In this document: in pieces, positions 1-11,813 of the stretch
Numbering within the stretch: position 1 is the stretch's first letter
Layout: each line of letters begins with the position of its first letter
Assembly (NCBI GenBank): GCA_033297075.1
Contig: MU858170.1
Coordinates: 50,393-114,392, forward strand
From: Rhypophila decipiens
Taxonomy: Eukaryota; Ascomycota; Sordariomycetes; Sordariales; Naviculisporaceae
DNA: 64,000 nt
Reading direction: 5' to 3'
Position numbers and translations under genes: made by a program
The notes under the pieces: model-generated
What the model was told of the DNA's origin: nothing
Database searches by the model: none
Seen by the model: only the letters and a program-made list of their open reading frames with translations

Positions 1-51
1 AAGAGCAAGTGTCCTTGAGCCAATCTCTTCTTCCTTCCGGAGGCTCCAACA

Positions 52-929
52 ATGGCATCGAAACAACCCTTCTCCACCGGCAACATGGCCAACGACAGCA
101 GCGTATCACAATCCACATTCCATGGCTTCAAATTCGTCTCTACGCCTTTGGAATTCCTCACCACCATCTGGCCATACCGCCATATCCTCTGGATAACCCC
201 GATGCTTCTGTTCCTAGCACCACGGTTCTACAACACGCTCAAATCGACAGCATTCAGTCGAGCATACCACATGCCCTACCCCATTCTCGCCCTCCACGTC
301 TTCATCTCTTTCGTGGATCTAGTGAAGTACCACACCCAAGTCTTTCTCGCCAACGGTAGCGTCCACTCAGCTTCCCGGATGGATCTGATCCTCTGCGTGA
401 TACAATGCTGGACAAGTCTCTACATCACGGCGCAGCACCACTTGCTCCCCAAAATTGCGATGGAGGTCACGAGGGCTACATTCCACTGCATGTCTGTCCA
501 GAGGTTATTTGCTACGGCCATGGCGATACATACCGGACACCCGCAATGGCATGAAGCGAGTATCATGTTGCTCAACAATTTTATTTGGGCTAGGGTACTC
601 ATTGGTTCTCGCATGGGGAGGTTTTCATGGAAACAGCGGTATGGAGTGGGGATTGTCGGAAGTCACCTGCTTGGCATGTGGAATGGGAGTTATCCCCATG
701 GGATTGCTATCTACTGCGGGTTGATGTTTGTGTTGTTGAATATCGATGGGTGGGCTAAAAGGCGTGACAAGTAAGTTTGCCTGTTTACTTTTTTGATTGA
801 GTCTAAGGTCACTGATTGTCATCTAGCTTTGAGGCGCGTGCTTTGAGATATCTCGGGTTTGCTACACCTGTTGAGTGGTACATCAAAATGGGCATTGACC
901 CTCCATCCAAGGAGGAAAAGAGGGAGTGA
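52..929 (+). CDS. Multi-pass membrane protein of unknown function
   Basis: Two exons, 52-770 and 827-929, around a 56-bp intron (GTAAGT donor, CTAG acceptor); 273 aa. The splice keeps frame and replaces the lysine-stop seen on read-through with a further 34 residues ending in a charged KEEKRE tail. Several hydrophobic stretches (roughly residues 36-60, 75-95, 105-125 and 195-230) are separated by short charged loops, so an integral membrane protein of perhaps 5-7 helices is expected. I do not recognise the family; it has no signal peptide and no obvious catalytic motif. It is the first gene upstream of a P450/dehydrogenase group and could be a membrane cyclase-like or transport component of that group, but this is only positional inference. 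ATG at 52 has a good context and the region upstream is short. Confidence 0.75.
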
Positions 930-1851
930 AGCTTGGCTACCGGGCGAGCAGAGAAGACCCGATAATGGCCTGAAAATGGCCTGTATCCTCAGCAGGTCCC
1001 GATGTGGGGAATATTCATACAGAAACGGGCTGAGCCGGGGTAACGAGTTCAGCTTATTTCACGAAGCCTTCTGTGCAATCTTTTTTGTTTACTTCCAGTC
1101 AATTAGAGTTATCTGCATATAGTGTCAAAGATCGAACATCATTCATCCTCTGTCAAGTTTTCGAGTAGTTTGGTGGAGAAAAGCAAGTAATGGGGTATTG
1201 TTGACGCAGTCCCCAATCGGGATGTTGCCGAGAAATTACCCAATTGGGAAGTTCCGCCAGCGCGGTTTTTGCCGGTCCGCAGCAACAAGCTGCCCAGCCG
1301 CGCCAAGATGGCCATCATGGCTCTCAATAACAGGACAGTCCTTGCCGAGCCTTGCCGAGACGTCTGGATCTTGTTCCGCCCTATTCCTGCTGTTCCAAGG
1401 CACTTTGTCTGCCCATCTAACCCTTCTCATAGGGCGACGTTCGTGCTGACGATGGAATCAAATGCCACTAGATCCTTCAACACCAAAGAATGTCACCCGC
1501 CAACGGCAAAATAAGCATACGCACGGACATTTCGTACATTGTTGCCCAAAGCTGGACGTCCGGGACATGGTGATGCCGCAATGGAATCTCGGGGTTGCTT
1601 TCTTTACACCTTTCTTAGTGTTGTTCTCGTGGATCACTTGGCGTCCAGGAAGGATTGCTCTCGCAGGATGTGGAAGTATATGCAATGGGACTAGCGAGCG
1701 GACTTTAGCAGATAATTACTAGTTGGCATTAAGATTAAAGTGCGACCAGAGCTGGCCGTTTTGTGTTGTTTGCTCGCGGCGAAATAGAAACCACAATGCG
1801 TTGTGTCTTTTGTGTGTACTTTTGTCATCCCAGTGAAACCAAGCGGCAAAA
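930..1851. other. Intergenic region
   Basis: About 920 bp between the membrane protein and the first P450. Short open frames here lack coding character. I see no RNA gene or repeat; it presumably holds the 3' end of one gene and the promoter of the next. Confidence 0.6.
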
Positions 1852-3572
1852 ATGGAGAACTTCTTCACGACAATCTTCCAGCACAAAGAAGCAGGTGAAA
1901 ACAGAACGCAAAATGTCAACTCCTACCAAGGAGGACTGGGCGGTCTGTTCCACCAATATCCCGCTCAGTGCCTTGGCACCTCACTCCTCGTGGCCGTGTT
2001 GACACTCATGTTGTTGGTCTCGACCTCATTCCTTTCTGCAAACACCAAGGGAAAAACTGGGCGCATCCCGGAAATAAACCCCATCGGCAATATATTCACC
2101 ACCTCCAAAAAGCAATCCGCAATAGCAGCCTACCTGACCAACGCCCGCGGCCTCGTGACAGGATGGTTCGCCCAGAACCCAGGAACACCGGCCAGATTGC
2201 ATACCCAAATCGGCACCGTCGTGGTCTTGCCGTCGTCCATGGCCGACGAAATCTCCCACGATGAGCGGTTCCATCTGCGCCAACAAACAGCCAAGACCTT
2301 CAATGCCCACTTGCCTGGGTTTGAGGTCTTCCGAGATGACTATAACAACGAGCTCATGAAGAACGTTGTGGCCAAGTACTTGAATAAGCAACTTGTCAAG
2401 GTCACGGGATTATTGTCGGAGGAGATGGATTGTGCACTTGGGGAACTGTTTACTTCCCCCTTTGAGTGTCAGAAGGAAAAGGGAGAGGATTGGTTCGAGA
2501 TCCCCCTTCATCGCACGGCTCTCCAGATTGTCGCGCGTCTCTCGGGGCGGGTCTTTCTGGGTGAACAGCTGGGCCGAGACCCTGAGTGGCTCCGAATTAC
2601 AGCCGGGTATGCCGGAGTGGTCACGATGGCATTTGCGGATCTATCCCGTTGGCCAGCCTGGCTTAGATCAACAGCCAACCGGTTTCTGCCTAGGTGCAAG
2701 GCTAGCAGGGCGTACATGGATGATGTAAGACGGAAGCTCAGACCGGTTATCGCTGAGCGAAGACAAAAGGCACAAAACGCTGGGGCTGGTCTCCAAGAAT
2801 ACAACGACGCCATCGAGTGGTTCGAGCTCGAGAGCCAGGGTAAGCCTTATGACCCCGAGATTGTCCAGCTTAGTCTTTCGCTCGCTGCTGTCCACACAGC
2901 GGGCGATTTGCTTGCCCAGACGCTCACGGAAATTGCGACGCATGGCGAGATTATTGAGCCGCTGCGTGAGGAGGTGCAGAGCATCTTGGACAAAGGCGGA
3001 TGGCAAAAGAGTTCGCTAGACAAGATGGTTTTGCTTGATAGTGTCATCAAAGAAAGTCAAAGACGGAAACCACTTGCAACTTGTAAGTGCCATTCCTTCC
3101 CTCATCATTTTTGTGGTCAAACAACTAATCCTAGAGCAACAAAACAGTATCAATGGGCCGTATCACCATCACAGATGCAAGAGTGTCCGACGGCACGGTA
3201 ATCCCCAAGGGAAGCACCATCAGCGTCGATGCGGGTCTGATGTGGGACCAGTCCATCTATACTCGACCCGATGAGTGGGATCCATACCGGTTCGTGAAGA
3301 TGCGGAGAGAATCGCCCACCCAGCAGCGTCTGGCTGAGCTGACCACGACGGCACCCGAGCACTTGGCGTTTGGCCACGGCATGTATGCCTGTCCCGGGCG
3401 GTTCTTTGCTGCGAACGAGGTCAAGACTGCGCTGATCAAGATACTGCTCAAGTATGACATCAAGTTCGCTGAAGGGGTGAAGCCGAAGGTAATGATGCAT
3501 GGCATTACGATGGATCCGGACAGGGGTGTCAAGTTGAGTGTAAGGCGTAGAGGGGAGGATACTGATTTCTGA
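1852..3572 (+). CDS. Cytochrome P450 monooxygenase (CYP68/CYP503-like)
   Basis: Exons 1852-3082 and 3148-3572; the 65-bp intron (GTAAGT, CTAAT branch, CAG) lies just after the ExxR helix; 551 aa. An N-terminal membrane anchor spans about residues 41-62. Visible P450 hallmarks are ExxR (E401-SQ-R404), a PERF-like DPYRF near 455-459, and the heme loop FGHGMYACPGR with the thiolate Cys near residue 492. The text after the heme loop (NEVK, LLKYDIKF) resembles fungal CYP68/CYP503 enzymes that hydroxylate terpenoids such as gibberellin intermediates; that family-level likeness is from memory. The enzyme should sit in the ER membrane and need a P450 reductase. It is related to the P450 at 9.7 kb. 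Substrate unknown. Confidence 0.92.
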
Positions 3573-3643
3573 CTGTAGGGTGCAGATAAAGGCATGTAGA
3601 GGACTTTGACAAGGACAAGGTAGCGGCAAAAATACAAAACAAA

Positions 3644-3762
3644 ACATACAACACCGGGGATTCCCCAGTCGTCACCGACCTGAGTACTAATCCGGCAGTC
3701 ACCTGTTTATCTTTGGGAGAGCGGACGGGATCCCGAGTTTTCAAGTGCTTATGGTCGTATGT
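3644..3762 (-). rRNA. 5S ribosomal RNA (divergent type)
   Basis: The minus strand reads from ACATACGACCATA at the 5' end to GTTGTATGT at the 3' end, 119 nt, and the ends pair as in 5S helix I. Conserved internal blocks typical of fungal 5S are present (ATCCCGTCCGCTC, TTAGTAC, GGGAATCCC). Compared with my memory of the Neurospora 5S, helix II is changed on both arms (CACUUG with CAGGUG) yet still pairs, so the change is compensatory. A T-rich stretch follows the 3' end as a Pol III terminator. The A-box region is unusual (AGATAAAC), so expression is uncertain. Stand-alone dispersed 5S genes of several types are known in Sordariomycetes. Confidence 0.85.
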
Positions 3763-4143
3763 GGCATTTTGGGCCGAGAATTGTGCTTTTGGAGGGAGCG
3801 GATCTGACATCTCGGTAGTGGATGTTTGTCGACGACTGCTGGAAGCTCCTCTTAATACCAGTATAAGAGCATCCAGCAAACTCTCTTCTTCCAAGTTAAT
3901 TTTGTCTGTACCAGTTACCTTGTATATCTCTGCTGAAATGATTGGACAGCTTAACCGCGAAAGCTGCCGTGTGACGGTTGGGGCTGCATTCCATTCTCGG
4001 TTCATTCTTTCCCGGATGTTGTCCAGGAAAAGAGGCACCTTTGCAACAGACATCGTCCTTTCAACCCACAAACTTGATCCGGTCCGAGGATACTCAGTTG
4101 CTCTCACCTCAGTATCCACGACCAAACGCAGCCAGTTTTCACC

Positions 4144-5064
4144 ATGCTTGGCATCCGGTCACTTCTTCCACGGGTCCCGGTGCCGGGTCTCCGGCTTCCC
4201 CGAACCCCTTCCTTCCCGCATTTCCTGCCCCGCATTTCCAACCGCCCGCTTTCGCTCTCGGGAGCCACTCCCCCGCGCCGAACAGCAATAGTCACCGGCG
4301 CCGCCCGAGGCATCGGCAAAGCCATTGCCCTCCGCCTCGCCCGCGACGGCTACGACATAACCGTCAACGACGTCGCCTCCCAGGAGAAAGCCCTAAGCGA
4401 CACAGTCTCCGAGATCAATTCCCTCGCCGGTAACCGCCGCGCACACGGCCACATCGCCGATGTCTCGTCTCCCGAAGCCGTCCAGGATCTCGTCAAATCC
4501 TCAGTCGATAATCTGGGCCCGTTAACCACCATGGTCGCTAACGCAGGTATCGCCCAGGTGAAACCCCTTTTGGACCTCACGCCGGCTGATTTCCAGCGCA
4601 TGTTTGAGGTCAATGTCATGGGGGTGCATTATTGCTACCAGGCCGCCGCCAAGCAACTCATCGAGCAGGGGACAGCAGGAAAACTCATCGGTGCGGCGAG
4701 TATAGTGGCTTTCAAGCCGTTCCCCTTGATGGGGCATTATAGCGCTAGTAAATGGGCGGTGAGGGGGTTGAGTCAGGTGTATGCGATGGAGCTGGCGCAG
4801 CACAAGATCACGGTGAATGCGTACGCGCCGGGGATTGTGGATACGAATATGTGGGAGCTTATTGATGAGGGCTTGGGGAAGAAAGCTGGTGGTGGGAAGG
4901 AAAAGGGGGATATGATGCGCATGTACAGCGATAGGTTGATTGCGCTGGGAAGAACGAGTGTACCTGAGGATGTGGCCAAGTTGGTCGGGTTTTTGGCTAG
5001 TGAGGATGCTGATTATATTACAGGGCAGACCATGGTTGTTGATGGGGGGATCATGTTCACTTGA
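4144..5064 (+). CDS. Short-chain dehydrogenase/reductase (diacetyl/acetoin reductase-like)
   Basis: Single exon, 306 aa. Classical SDR: Rossmann motif TGAARGIG at residues 51-58, Asp76 at the end of beta-2 favouring NAD(H), NAG at 133-135, and the catalytic Asn157, Ser186, Tyr199, Lys203 (YSASK). The C-terminal DYITGQ..VDGG segment is typical. It resembles meso-2,3-butanediol dehydrogenase/diacetyl reductases, but substrate cannot be read from sequence. The first ~45 residues are Arg/Pro/Ser-rich and lack acidic residues, which suggests a mitochondrial presequence or an over-long start. It lies between two P450s and a Zn2Cys6 regulator and could act as a tailoring oxidoreductase there. It is preceded by a 5S rRNA gene on the other strand. 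Confidence 0.9.
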   Translation: MLGIRSLLPRVPVPGLRLPRTPSFPHFLPRISNRPLSLSGATPPRRTAIVTGAARGIGKAIALRLARDGYDITVNDVASQEKALSDTVSEINSLAGNRRAHGHIADVSSPEAVQDLVKSSVDNLGPLTTMVANAGIAQVKPLLDLTPADFQRMFEVNVMGVHYCYQAAAKQLIEQGTAGKLIGAASIVAFKPFPLMGHYSASKWAVRGLSQVYAMELAQHKITVNAYAPGIVDTNMWELIDEGLGKKAGGGKEKGDMMRMYSDRLIALGRTSVPEDVAKLVGFLASEDADYITGQTMVVDGGIMFT

Positions 5065-5735
5065 CGGATTATGTAAGAAAGTGCTCTTTGTGTGTGTTTT
5101 GTTCATTAACAAGGATGGGATAGTAAACAATTTTCCCAATTCATCCAGAAGCCCCTTTTTTCCTTGAGTCTTGCATCTTGCCGATCCACTTCTGGTGCCT
5201 ACGGTTCCGCTCCTTTGTCCTTGGGTTGGCTTATTACCATCTGATATTGCACTCCCACGACCCCATAGCTCGGCTAGTCTTTGTCAAGTTGAGCCGCCCT
5301 CCACATCGACAACCCCTCAAATTGTGATTCTTTGTTGGCCTCACACAATGAGTCCATTTGTATACCTCATGCGGGTAGACAGTAGCCCAGCGGCCAGCGG
5401 TGGCTGTTCGGCCTGGTCTTTCAGTCTCGATGTCTTGAGGTTGCAAATTTGTCAAAGGATGGGACCTGGTCGAGGGTTTATGGACAAAGAAGCGGAGCTG
5501 CCAAATCATGGTCATTGTGGCCACTTCTCGAACCCAACTCGTTCACTCTAGGCATCTATGCTTCTTCACCCTTCTACCAGTCCTATTGGTCTCGAGATCA
5601 CCTGTTGATTCTAAACCAGCATCTTTCCAACTTAAATCTAGTTGAGAACTTGATGAGAACTGCGCTCGATACCAACCACCAATACCAAATTAAACACTCA
5701 CCTCAAGACCAACAAAAATCCAGTCGTCACCAAAA
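5065..5735. other. Intergenic region
   Basis: About 670 bp with no convincing coding frame, RNA gene or repeat; 3' end of the dehydrogenase and promoter of the next gene. Confidence 0.6.
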
Positions 5736-6440
5736 ATGTGCATCGAGATCCACGAACTCTATTGCCGGGCTTGCCGGGTCCAAATCGGCAAATCCGAAAC
5801 CCGCACCGCCCAAACCTGCTCGCCCTCTCTAAACGGGCTCATCTCTGACCCGCCCGAGCTGCACTCCTACGACCAGCACGAAGCGCAAGGCGTAAGAACC
5901 TACACCTTCTGCTGGGAATGCGAAGAAACAGGGGCCGCAGCCTCTTACGAGTCGGATGAAAAAAAGCGTCAGCAAGCAATATGGCGCGAGTTCGTCAAAG
6001 AATTCAGTGATTGGAAGGAGGGTGATCCTGAGCCCGAGATAGAATTTCAAGAGTTGGAGGAACCTACTCCTGCTGAGATGGAGAGAGATAGACACGATCA
6101 CGAAAAGAGGGTGCAGAGGTTATTGAAGGAGTGGGCTAAGGAAGATGAGAGGAACGAGGAGATGAGAGAACGGGCAAGGAACGAGGCTATGAAGAGTCAG
6201 AGGAGGGAGCATGAGCCGGATTGGTTTCCTTTGTCGGGGGCTACGACGCCCACGACCCCGTTGGGGCCCATGACACCGGTGGCCGACTCTGAGCAGGAAG
6301 GGCGTCGTGGAAGTTCGAGTACCGGCTACAGGGGTGGCAATCTTCCTGCTGAGACCTCCAGAGCCCTTGCTGCTTGGATGAACACTGATGCTCGCGACGC
6401 TGGGAGTAGTCGAGGCGCTGGGAGAAGTGATTGGTGGTGA
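5736..6440 (+). CDS. Hypothetical Cys-motif, charged protein
   Basis: Single exon, 234 aa, ATG in a strong context (CAAAAATG). Cysteines cluster at the N-terminus (C2, C10, C13, then a CWEC pair near residue 60), which may bind a metal. Residues ~70-155 are a long Glu/Arg/Lys-rich segment that should form helix or coiled coil, followed by a Thr/Pro/Gly-rich, disordered tail. I do not recognise a named domain. It is adjacent to, and convergent with, the Zn2Cys6 regulator. Function unknown; no evidence links it to metabolism apart from position. Confidence 0.75.
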   Translation: MCIEIHELYCRACRVQIGKSETRTAQTCSPSLNGLISDPPELHSYDQHEAQGVRTYTFCWECEETGAAASYESDEKKRQQAIWREFVKEFSDWKEGDPEPEIEFQELEEPTPAEMERDRHDHEKRVQRLLKEWAKEDERNEEMRERARNEAMKSQRREHEPDWFPLSGATTPTTPLGPMTPVADSEQEGRRGSSSTGYRGGNLPAETSRALAAWMNTDARDAGSSRGAGRSDWW

Positions 6441-6749
6441 TAGCTGATACGGCACATTTAGATGCTCGGCTGTTATGTTGGTGGCTAGGGAGTCTCTCTT
6501 TTAGTCTTGTACGATCGGGCCAAGGAACAGAAAAAGGTGCTACGGGATAGTTACAGATATGACTGAACAAATAATGCTCTATCGTGATATGTTCTGCTCT
6601 CATGCCTCCCATACATGATACGGATACCATTCCCACCGTCATCCTTCCGCGCAAAATAGGATATTGACGCAGAGATCTATATAAAAATACAATGATACTC
6701 GTTCTCATCTCGGAGCTTTACAGCCACCCCTTTCCATCAACCTCACTCG

Positions 6750-8199
6750 TCACTGAACGGAAACCTGACCCGTAATCCAGCCCTCGGCCCAGGCACAGTC
6801 TTGATTCCACGGCGAGGTCATAACCTTGGCAATGTCCTTCATAACACACACGCTCCAGCCCCTGGTGAACCAATACGAGTCCTCAGTAGAGTGCATAATC
6901 ACACAGTAATACGACAACAAGGCCAACGCACCCTGGTTCCTGCTCCTCAACAAACCAATAAAACTCGACGAAAGCGATAACGGCCAGGACGCCAAGGTCT
7001 GGTACTCGGGACTGGTCGACGTCTGGCCGGCGTGTTCGATACACTGGATCATACGCTCGACCTCGAGTTTGATAGTGGCACCATTGGAGTCCCCTGCCGT
7101 GGGTATGAGATTGGGGAGTTTTTCCAGGAACCTTTGCAGTTGCACCATCAGCCGGGTGAGGCCGACACTGCGGTCGGGCATGGGCATGGGCCGGAAGATC
7201 TCGCCCAAGGGACCGCTCCGGAGCTCGTTGGTCGCGTCGTCAATGATTCCTCGCACGCCCTTGAGGAGGAGGAAGACGTCGACTAGATTGTCGAGACCCA
7301 AGTCCTGGGCGACAGTCTCATCAGTTGGCCGCGACGCTGCTAGCGAACCGACGAAAAGAAAGGTAGAAGCCACGAACAGGGCGTGGCAATTCTGGGCCGA
7401 GAGATTGGAGAGCACGCCCCGGATGCCCTTGATGGCTCGGCTCTGGTGGTGGGTGGCTTGCACGGTGAGTTCCTCGTGTCGATCGGGGCGGAGAAAGGCC
7501 AAGTGGAAGGCTGATATAGCGAGCATCTCGTGGAGGAGGTAGGGATGTGCAAAGGCCAGCTTCGGGACCTCTATGGACCATATTTCGGGCGAGTAGCCCT
7601 TGGCGATGGTCTTGTAGCACGAGGTGCTGTAGTGATGCATCAGCTCCATGTCCGAGGCCCAGTTGGCCGGTTCTTGTTCGCCATCATAGCTCGTGAACTT
7701 GGCAAAGTAGGGATATGGGTCGGGGCTTGTGGGCAGAGGAGTGCCGCCCAAGGACAAAGAGCGCGTAGAGACAGATGATATGGTGGTCGTGTCCACATAG
7801 GGGGCTAGCTGGTCGTGGGGGCCAATGAGCTGTGATATACTTGGCAGCTGCTGTTGTCCACTGTGACTGGGTCTTGCTGCTGGAAGGGTATTGAAGTCGC
7901 AGTCTGGGGTCTTTCCTCGCTGTCTTGGAGTGGTGACACTGGGTGTAGTAGAGGACGAGCGGCTGCTCTGGGACGGTTGTGGCGTGCCTGTTGACTGGCC
8001 CGTCACGAGACTGCATTCGATGCCATGGCGCGTACAGGCTTTACACGGGCGGTCCTCGTCGCACTTGAGGTCACGGCACTGGGGTCAGCGACTGTTTATG
8101 GGTCCAGGTGTTGGGTGATGGGCCTACCTTGACTCGTCGCTGCTTACACCTCAGACAACCCCCACGGCTCTTGGTGTACCCTAGGCGTAATCGGGCCAT
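6750..8199 (-). CDS. Zn2Cys6 transcription factor (sterol-uptake-control-like)
   Basis: Exon 1 is 8199-8128 and exon 2 is 8063-6750; 461 aa. With the intron ending at AAG (8064-8127, 64 bp) the DNA-binding domain is canonical: Cys15-x2-Cys18-x6-Cys25-x5-Cys31-x2-Cys34-x6-Cys41. A CAG 15 bp upstream (8079) would give a 49-bp intron and insert five residues inside the cluster. A Ser/Thr/Pro-rich linker (~45-120) precedes a fungal-specific regulatory region with the helices MELMHHYST and LLHEMLAISAFHLA, as in Upc2-like factors. It sits between the two P450 genes and is the likely pathway regulator, but its targets are not shown. A nuclear protein is expected. Confidence 0.88.
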
Positions 8200-9675
8200 G
8201 GGCAGCGGGATATACCGTCATTACCGTTGAGCCCAAGCTCCAGCTAATGCCCGTCAGTTGTGCCACCCGGGAGCTTTTGTTCGATATCGTTGCCACTCGT
8301 TTCCGGGTACCGGTTGTTAGGGCTGACCGAAACCGAGATCTGGAGGAAACGTGATTTTACACGTAAGAGGGGGTGGGCAGTGGGCGGTGGGTTTTGTTGG
8401 CGAATTGACGTGTCGTGTTCGGATCTTGCGGGAAACGGGGAAAAGAGGGGTTTCGTTCAGCGGTCGTCAAATTGCCGCAAATCCTCATTCCAAAGGATTA
8501 AGGTACCGATTCAACAATTCAGGGGCACGCCAATTGCGAGTACGAAATCCACTGGCCATCCGTACGTATCCGTATTCTATGCCCGTCATCACTGTCCGAC
8601 ATGAAGGGTGAGCAGCAGATCCTCATCGCAATGAAATGCGCGTGGTGAACGCGTACCTAGCGCATCCTATTTTTTCTCATTGCTGACAGATAACGGTCGG
8701 CCCTAGGAGGGCCTGTCGGGCAATTGTGCCACACTCCCGCTTGAGCGCTTTCCTTGGCGATGGCGGAAACACTTGGCAAAAATAAGGTTGAAAAAGGTGT
8801 GAAATTGGTCGATTTCGATGGAGCTGCCTGTGGAGAAGGTGCCTTGGGTGCTTACTGCAGACCAATCAGCTCATCAGGCGAAAGCGAAAGGGATCTGTTC
8901 TCCATGATTCGTATTCGGGTTTGGTACCCTTTCACTGCTCCCCAAATCTTGATCTTCTCTCACGATTCAGCCAAGTGGGGCAGAAACGGCGATATGGACA
9001 CCACAACGACAGCCAAGGACTCTAGTCTCCGGCATGCTCTTTCCTTCTTGCCGGCCACCTCAAAGAGCTAGCCTAGACTAGTCTGGACGGAAGCAGCCAT
9101 CACTCTAGACTTAATTAACACCAATATTGGAATTTGGCCGTACAACATCAACAAACTGCCAGTTATCTCTTTTGTTCTGTTGCACTCGACAAAATATCAT
9201 GCGAATCCTTCTGCGTCATGCCCACCTGACAAGCACCGTATTTTTCGTACTCGGGATGGTGCGGCATGTTGATGATGTCCGTCCGCGTCCTGTGCGTGAA
9301 TTGCGTTCTGGCCTACCATTCGGGTAACAACATTCGGCAGCGACCTGTACCATGGCCGGCAGTGTGCCATCGACTCACACCTTGATCTGCGTTTTCTCGC
9401 GGTTAAAGTATATATGGACCCAGAGGCGAGCCAGCGGTTGGACGATACCTGCCGGAAACAAGCAAGCAGCATGGACATGGTGAAACTCGACCACCACTTC
9501 AGTTCCACTTTTTATGAGGGCAACAATCGTATTCGGAACATGGGCCTCTCGACACGGGATATAACTTGGGGGGCACTACCCGCTTGACCTTGTGTTGTTT
9601 TGTACTTGGTGTCTGCCAGACTATCCCTCCAGGATACGATTTACTTGAGAATACACGGAAGCAACCGCAGAAGCC
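8200..9675. other. Divergent promoter region
   Basis: About 1.5 kb between the start of the Zn2Cys6 gene and the start of the second P450, which are transcribed away from each other. It should hold both promoters. A TATA-like TATATATGG lies near 9408. I see no gene, RNA or repeat. Confidence 0.6.
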
Positions 9676-11394
9676 ATGGCCATCTCAGAGGTCATTGTCG
9701 AGAGGCTGCCTCTTGTCCTTTCGACCAGTGTCGTCTTCCTGGCCGTCTACTTGTTCAAGATCTTCTTGACCCCCGACCCACTGGCCAACCTTCCCATCAT
9801 CGGAGAAGATCTTGGAGGCGATGAGAAGCGAAGGCAGCAGTTCCGATTGAACGCAAAGGCAACATATAATGAAGGATATAAAAAGGTACAATTGTATAAT
9901 CCCATTATCAAAACACAACAACTGCTTACCTACCACGAAACAGTTCAGAGATGGCCTGTTTAGAATCATCACTACTCGAAGTATGCCACAGATGTCTTTC
10001 CACTTCTCTTCTTTCACTGCTAACCTCACCGCCAGACTCGCAAGTGGTGGTCGTCTCGCCCGACTTTCTCGATGAGCTGAAGCGTCTGCCAGATGACATG
10101 CTCAGTTTCAGCGCCGCGGCCATGGAGGGGATGCATTCTAAGTACACGCAGCTCCGAGATGAACCGCTCCTCCCGCACACCATCAAGACCAGCCTAACCC
10201 CCGGCCTGGTCCGGCTGAACCCCACCGTGGCCGATGAGGTCCAAGACGCGATTCGGCTCGAAATGCCCCCGTGCGACGACTGGACACCCGTGCGCATCAA
10301 CCAGAAGCTCCTCCGCGTCGTCGCCATGGCCTCGGGTCGCATCCTCGTTGGTCCCGAGCTCTGTCGCTCAGAGGAGTACCTCGAGTCAGCCATCAAGTAC
10401 ACAATCGAACTTATGGAGGCTCGGTCGGCGGTCGATGCCATCCCACCTTGGATTCGCCCTTTCAAGGCGTCTAGACTCCCTCAGGTCAAACAGCTAGACC
10501 AGCGCATCAAGAAGGCAACAGCTTTTATGCAGCCGATAGTAGAGGCTCGGCTTGCCCTCAACCGCGCCGACGTCAAGCCCGACGACATGCTGCAGTGGAT
10601 GATCGACGATCAGATGAAGGAGCAGCATGGCAAGCTGGACATTGAACGACAGGCACGGCTGCAGCTGTCTGTCAGCTTCGTCTCCATCCACACTACCACC
10701 CTTACAGCCACCAACGTGTTTTACAACCTCGCCGCCTTCCCCGAGCACAACGAGGAACTTCGCCAAGAAATCCGCACCGTCCTGGCCGAGCACGGCGGTG
10801 TGTTTAGCAGCACCGCCCTCCAAGCCATGAAGAAAGTAGACAGCTTCCTGAAAGAGTCGATGCGCTTCCACACCCCTGGAGTCTCGTCATTCCAGCGCAA
10901 GGTCCTCAAGCCATTCACACTCTCCAACGGGCAGCACATTCCGGCGGGAATCATCATCGAGGTGCCAGCCCAGGCCATCGCCATGGACCCAGAGATGTTT
11001 GAAGAACCCGACAAGTTTGACGGCCTCAGGTTCTACAAGATGCGCGAGAAGGCGAGGGAGGCGGGCGAGTTTGATGTTGCCGGGCAGGGACAGTTTGTCA
11101 GTGTCTCCAAGGGAAGTCTCAGTTTCGGATACGGACGCCATGCTTGTCCGGGCCGCTTCTTTGCCGGCAACGAGATCAAGATGATTGTGGCGAATTACTT
11201 GCTCAACTATGACATCAAGTTGGCTGACGGGTATACCGAGCGGTATCCTAATATTGAGATGGGCGGAACTGTAAGTCTCCATTCCAAGCTGGGGGCTTTC
11301 AAAGTCTATTCTGTGTCATGCAGATGCTAACATTTGGTCACAGTCTGTCCCTGATCCTACGAAGGAGTTGCTGTTCAAGCGTATTTCGACCTAA
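9676..11394 (+). CDS. Cytochrome P450 monooxygenase (CYP68/CYP503-like)
   Basis: Four exons: 9676-9885, 9944-9980, 10036-11270, 11344-11394; introns of 58, 55 and 73 bp, all GT-AG with clear branch points; 510 aa. The tiny second exon encodes the conserved RDGLFRIIT segment, so the gene is easily mis-annotated without it. An N-terminal anchor spans ~10-30; ExxR is ESMR in KESMRFHTPG; the heme loop is FGYGRHACPGR with Cys near 453. The last exon adds SVPDPTKELLFKRIST. It is the same general P450 type as the gene at 1.85 kb but far from identical. It is probably ER-bound and may oxidise a terpenoid or other lipophilic intermediate in the same pathway. Confidence 0.92.
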
Positions 11395-11813
11395 AGTTGC
11401 ACAGGAAGGATTTTTTTGCATCTTGTTTCTGTAATATGTTACACACAATTTGGCGTGGGTATGGGCTATTCTCGGTTTGTCAAGTAGGATAGTTACTGGA
11501 GATCAATCATGCTTAGAAGTTGGCGGGGACACTATGTCGTAGCATCGCGTATGCTCCGAAACTTACATTGTACCGCTTATGTCAGAACCTTATATCAAGA
11601 GCACAGCATTTGTACTTTGGGGGAGTTGCCGAAGCCCGAAGGTAGTAGTATTACATTAGGTTTCTGTAACTATCTGTCAAATTTTATTTCTTTAGTTACT
11701 CATTGCCGTCTTTTAACCATTTTTTTGGCTCCCTCTTCAGCTTTTCTCTCCCACCAACCGCCCTCTTTAATTCTCCTCGACCACACATCCGTACAAAGAC
11801 TCTGAGATTAAGA
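11395..11813. other. Intergenic region
   Basis: About 420 bp. The last ~80 bp before the next ATG are pyrimidine-rich and look like a 5' leader. Nothing else is seen. Confidence 0.6.

Noticed and set aside
8754..9071. 105-codon plus-strand frame in the divergent promoter
   Set aside because: No recognisable protein features and sits between two divergent starts.
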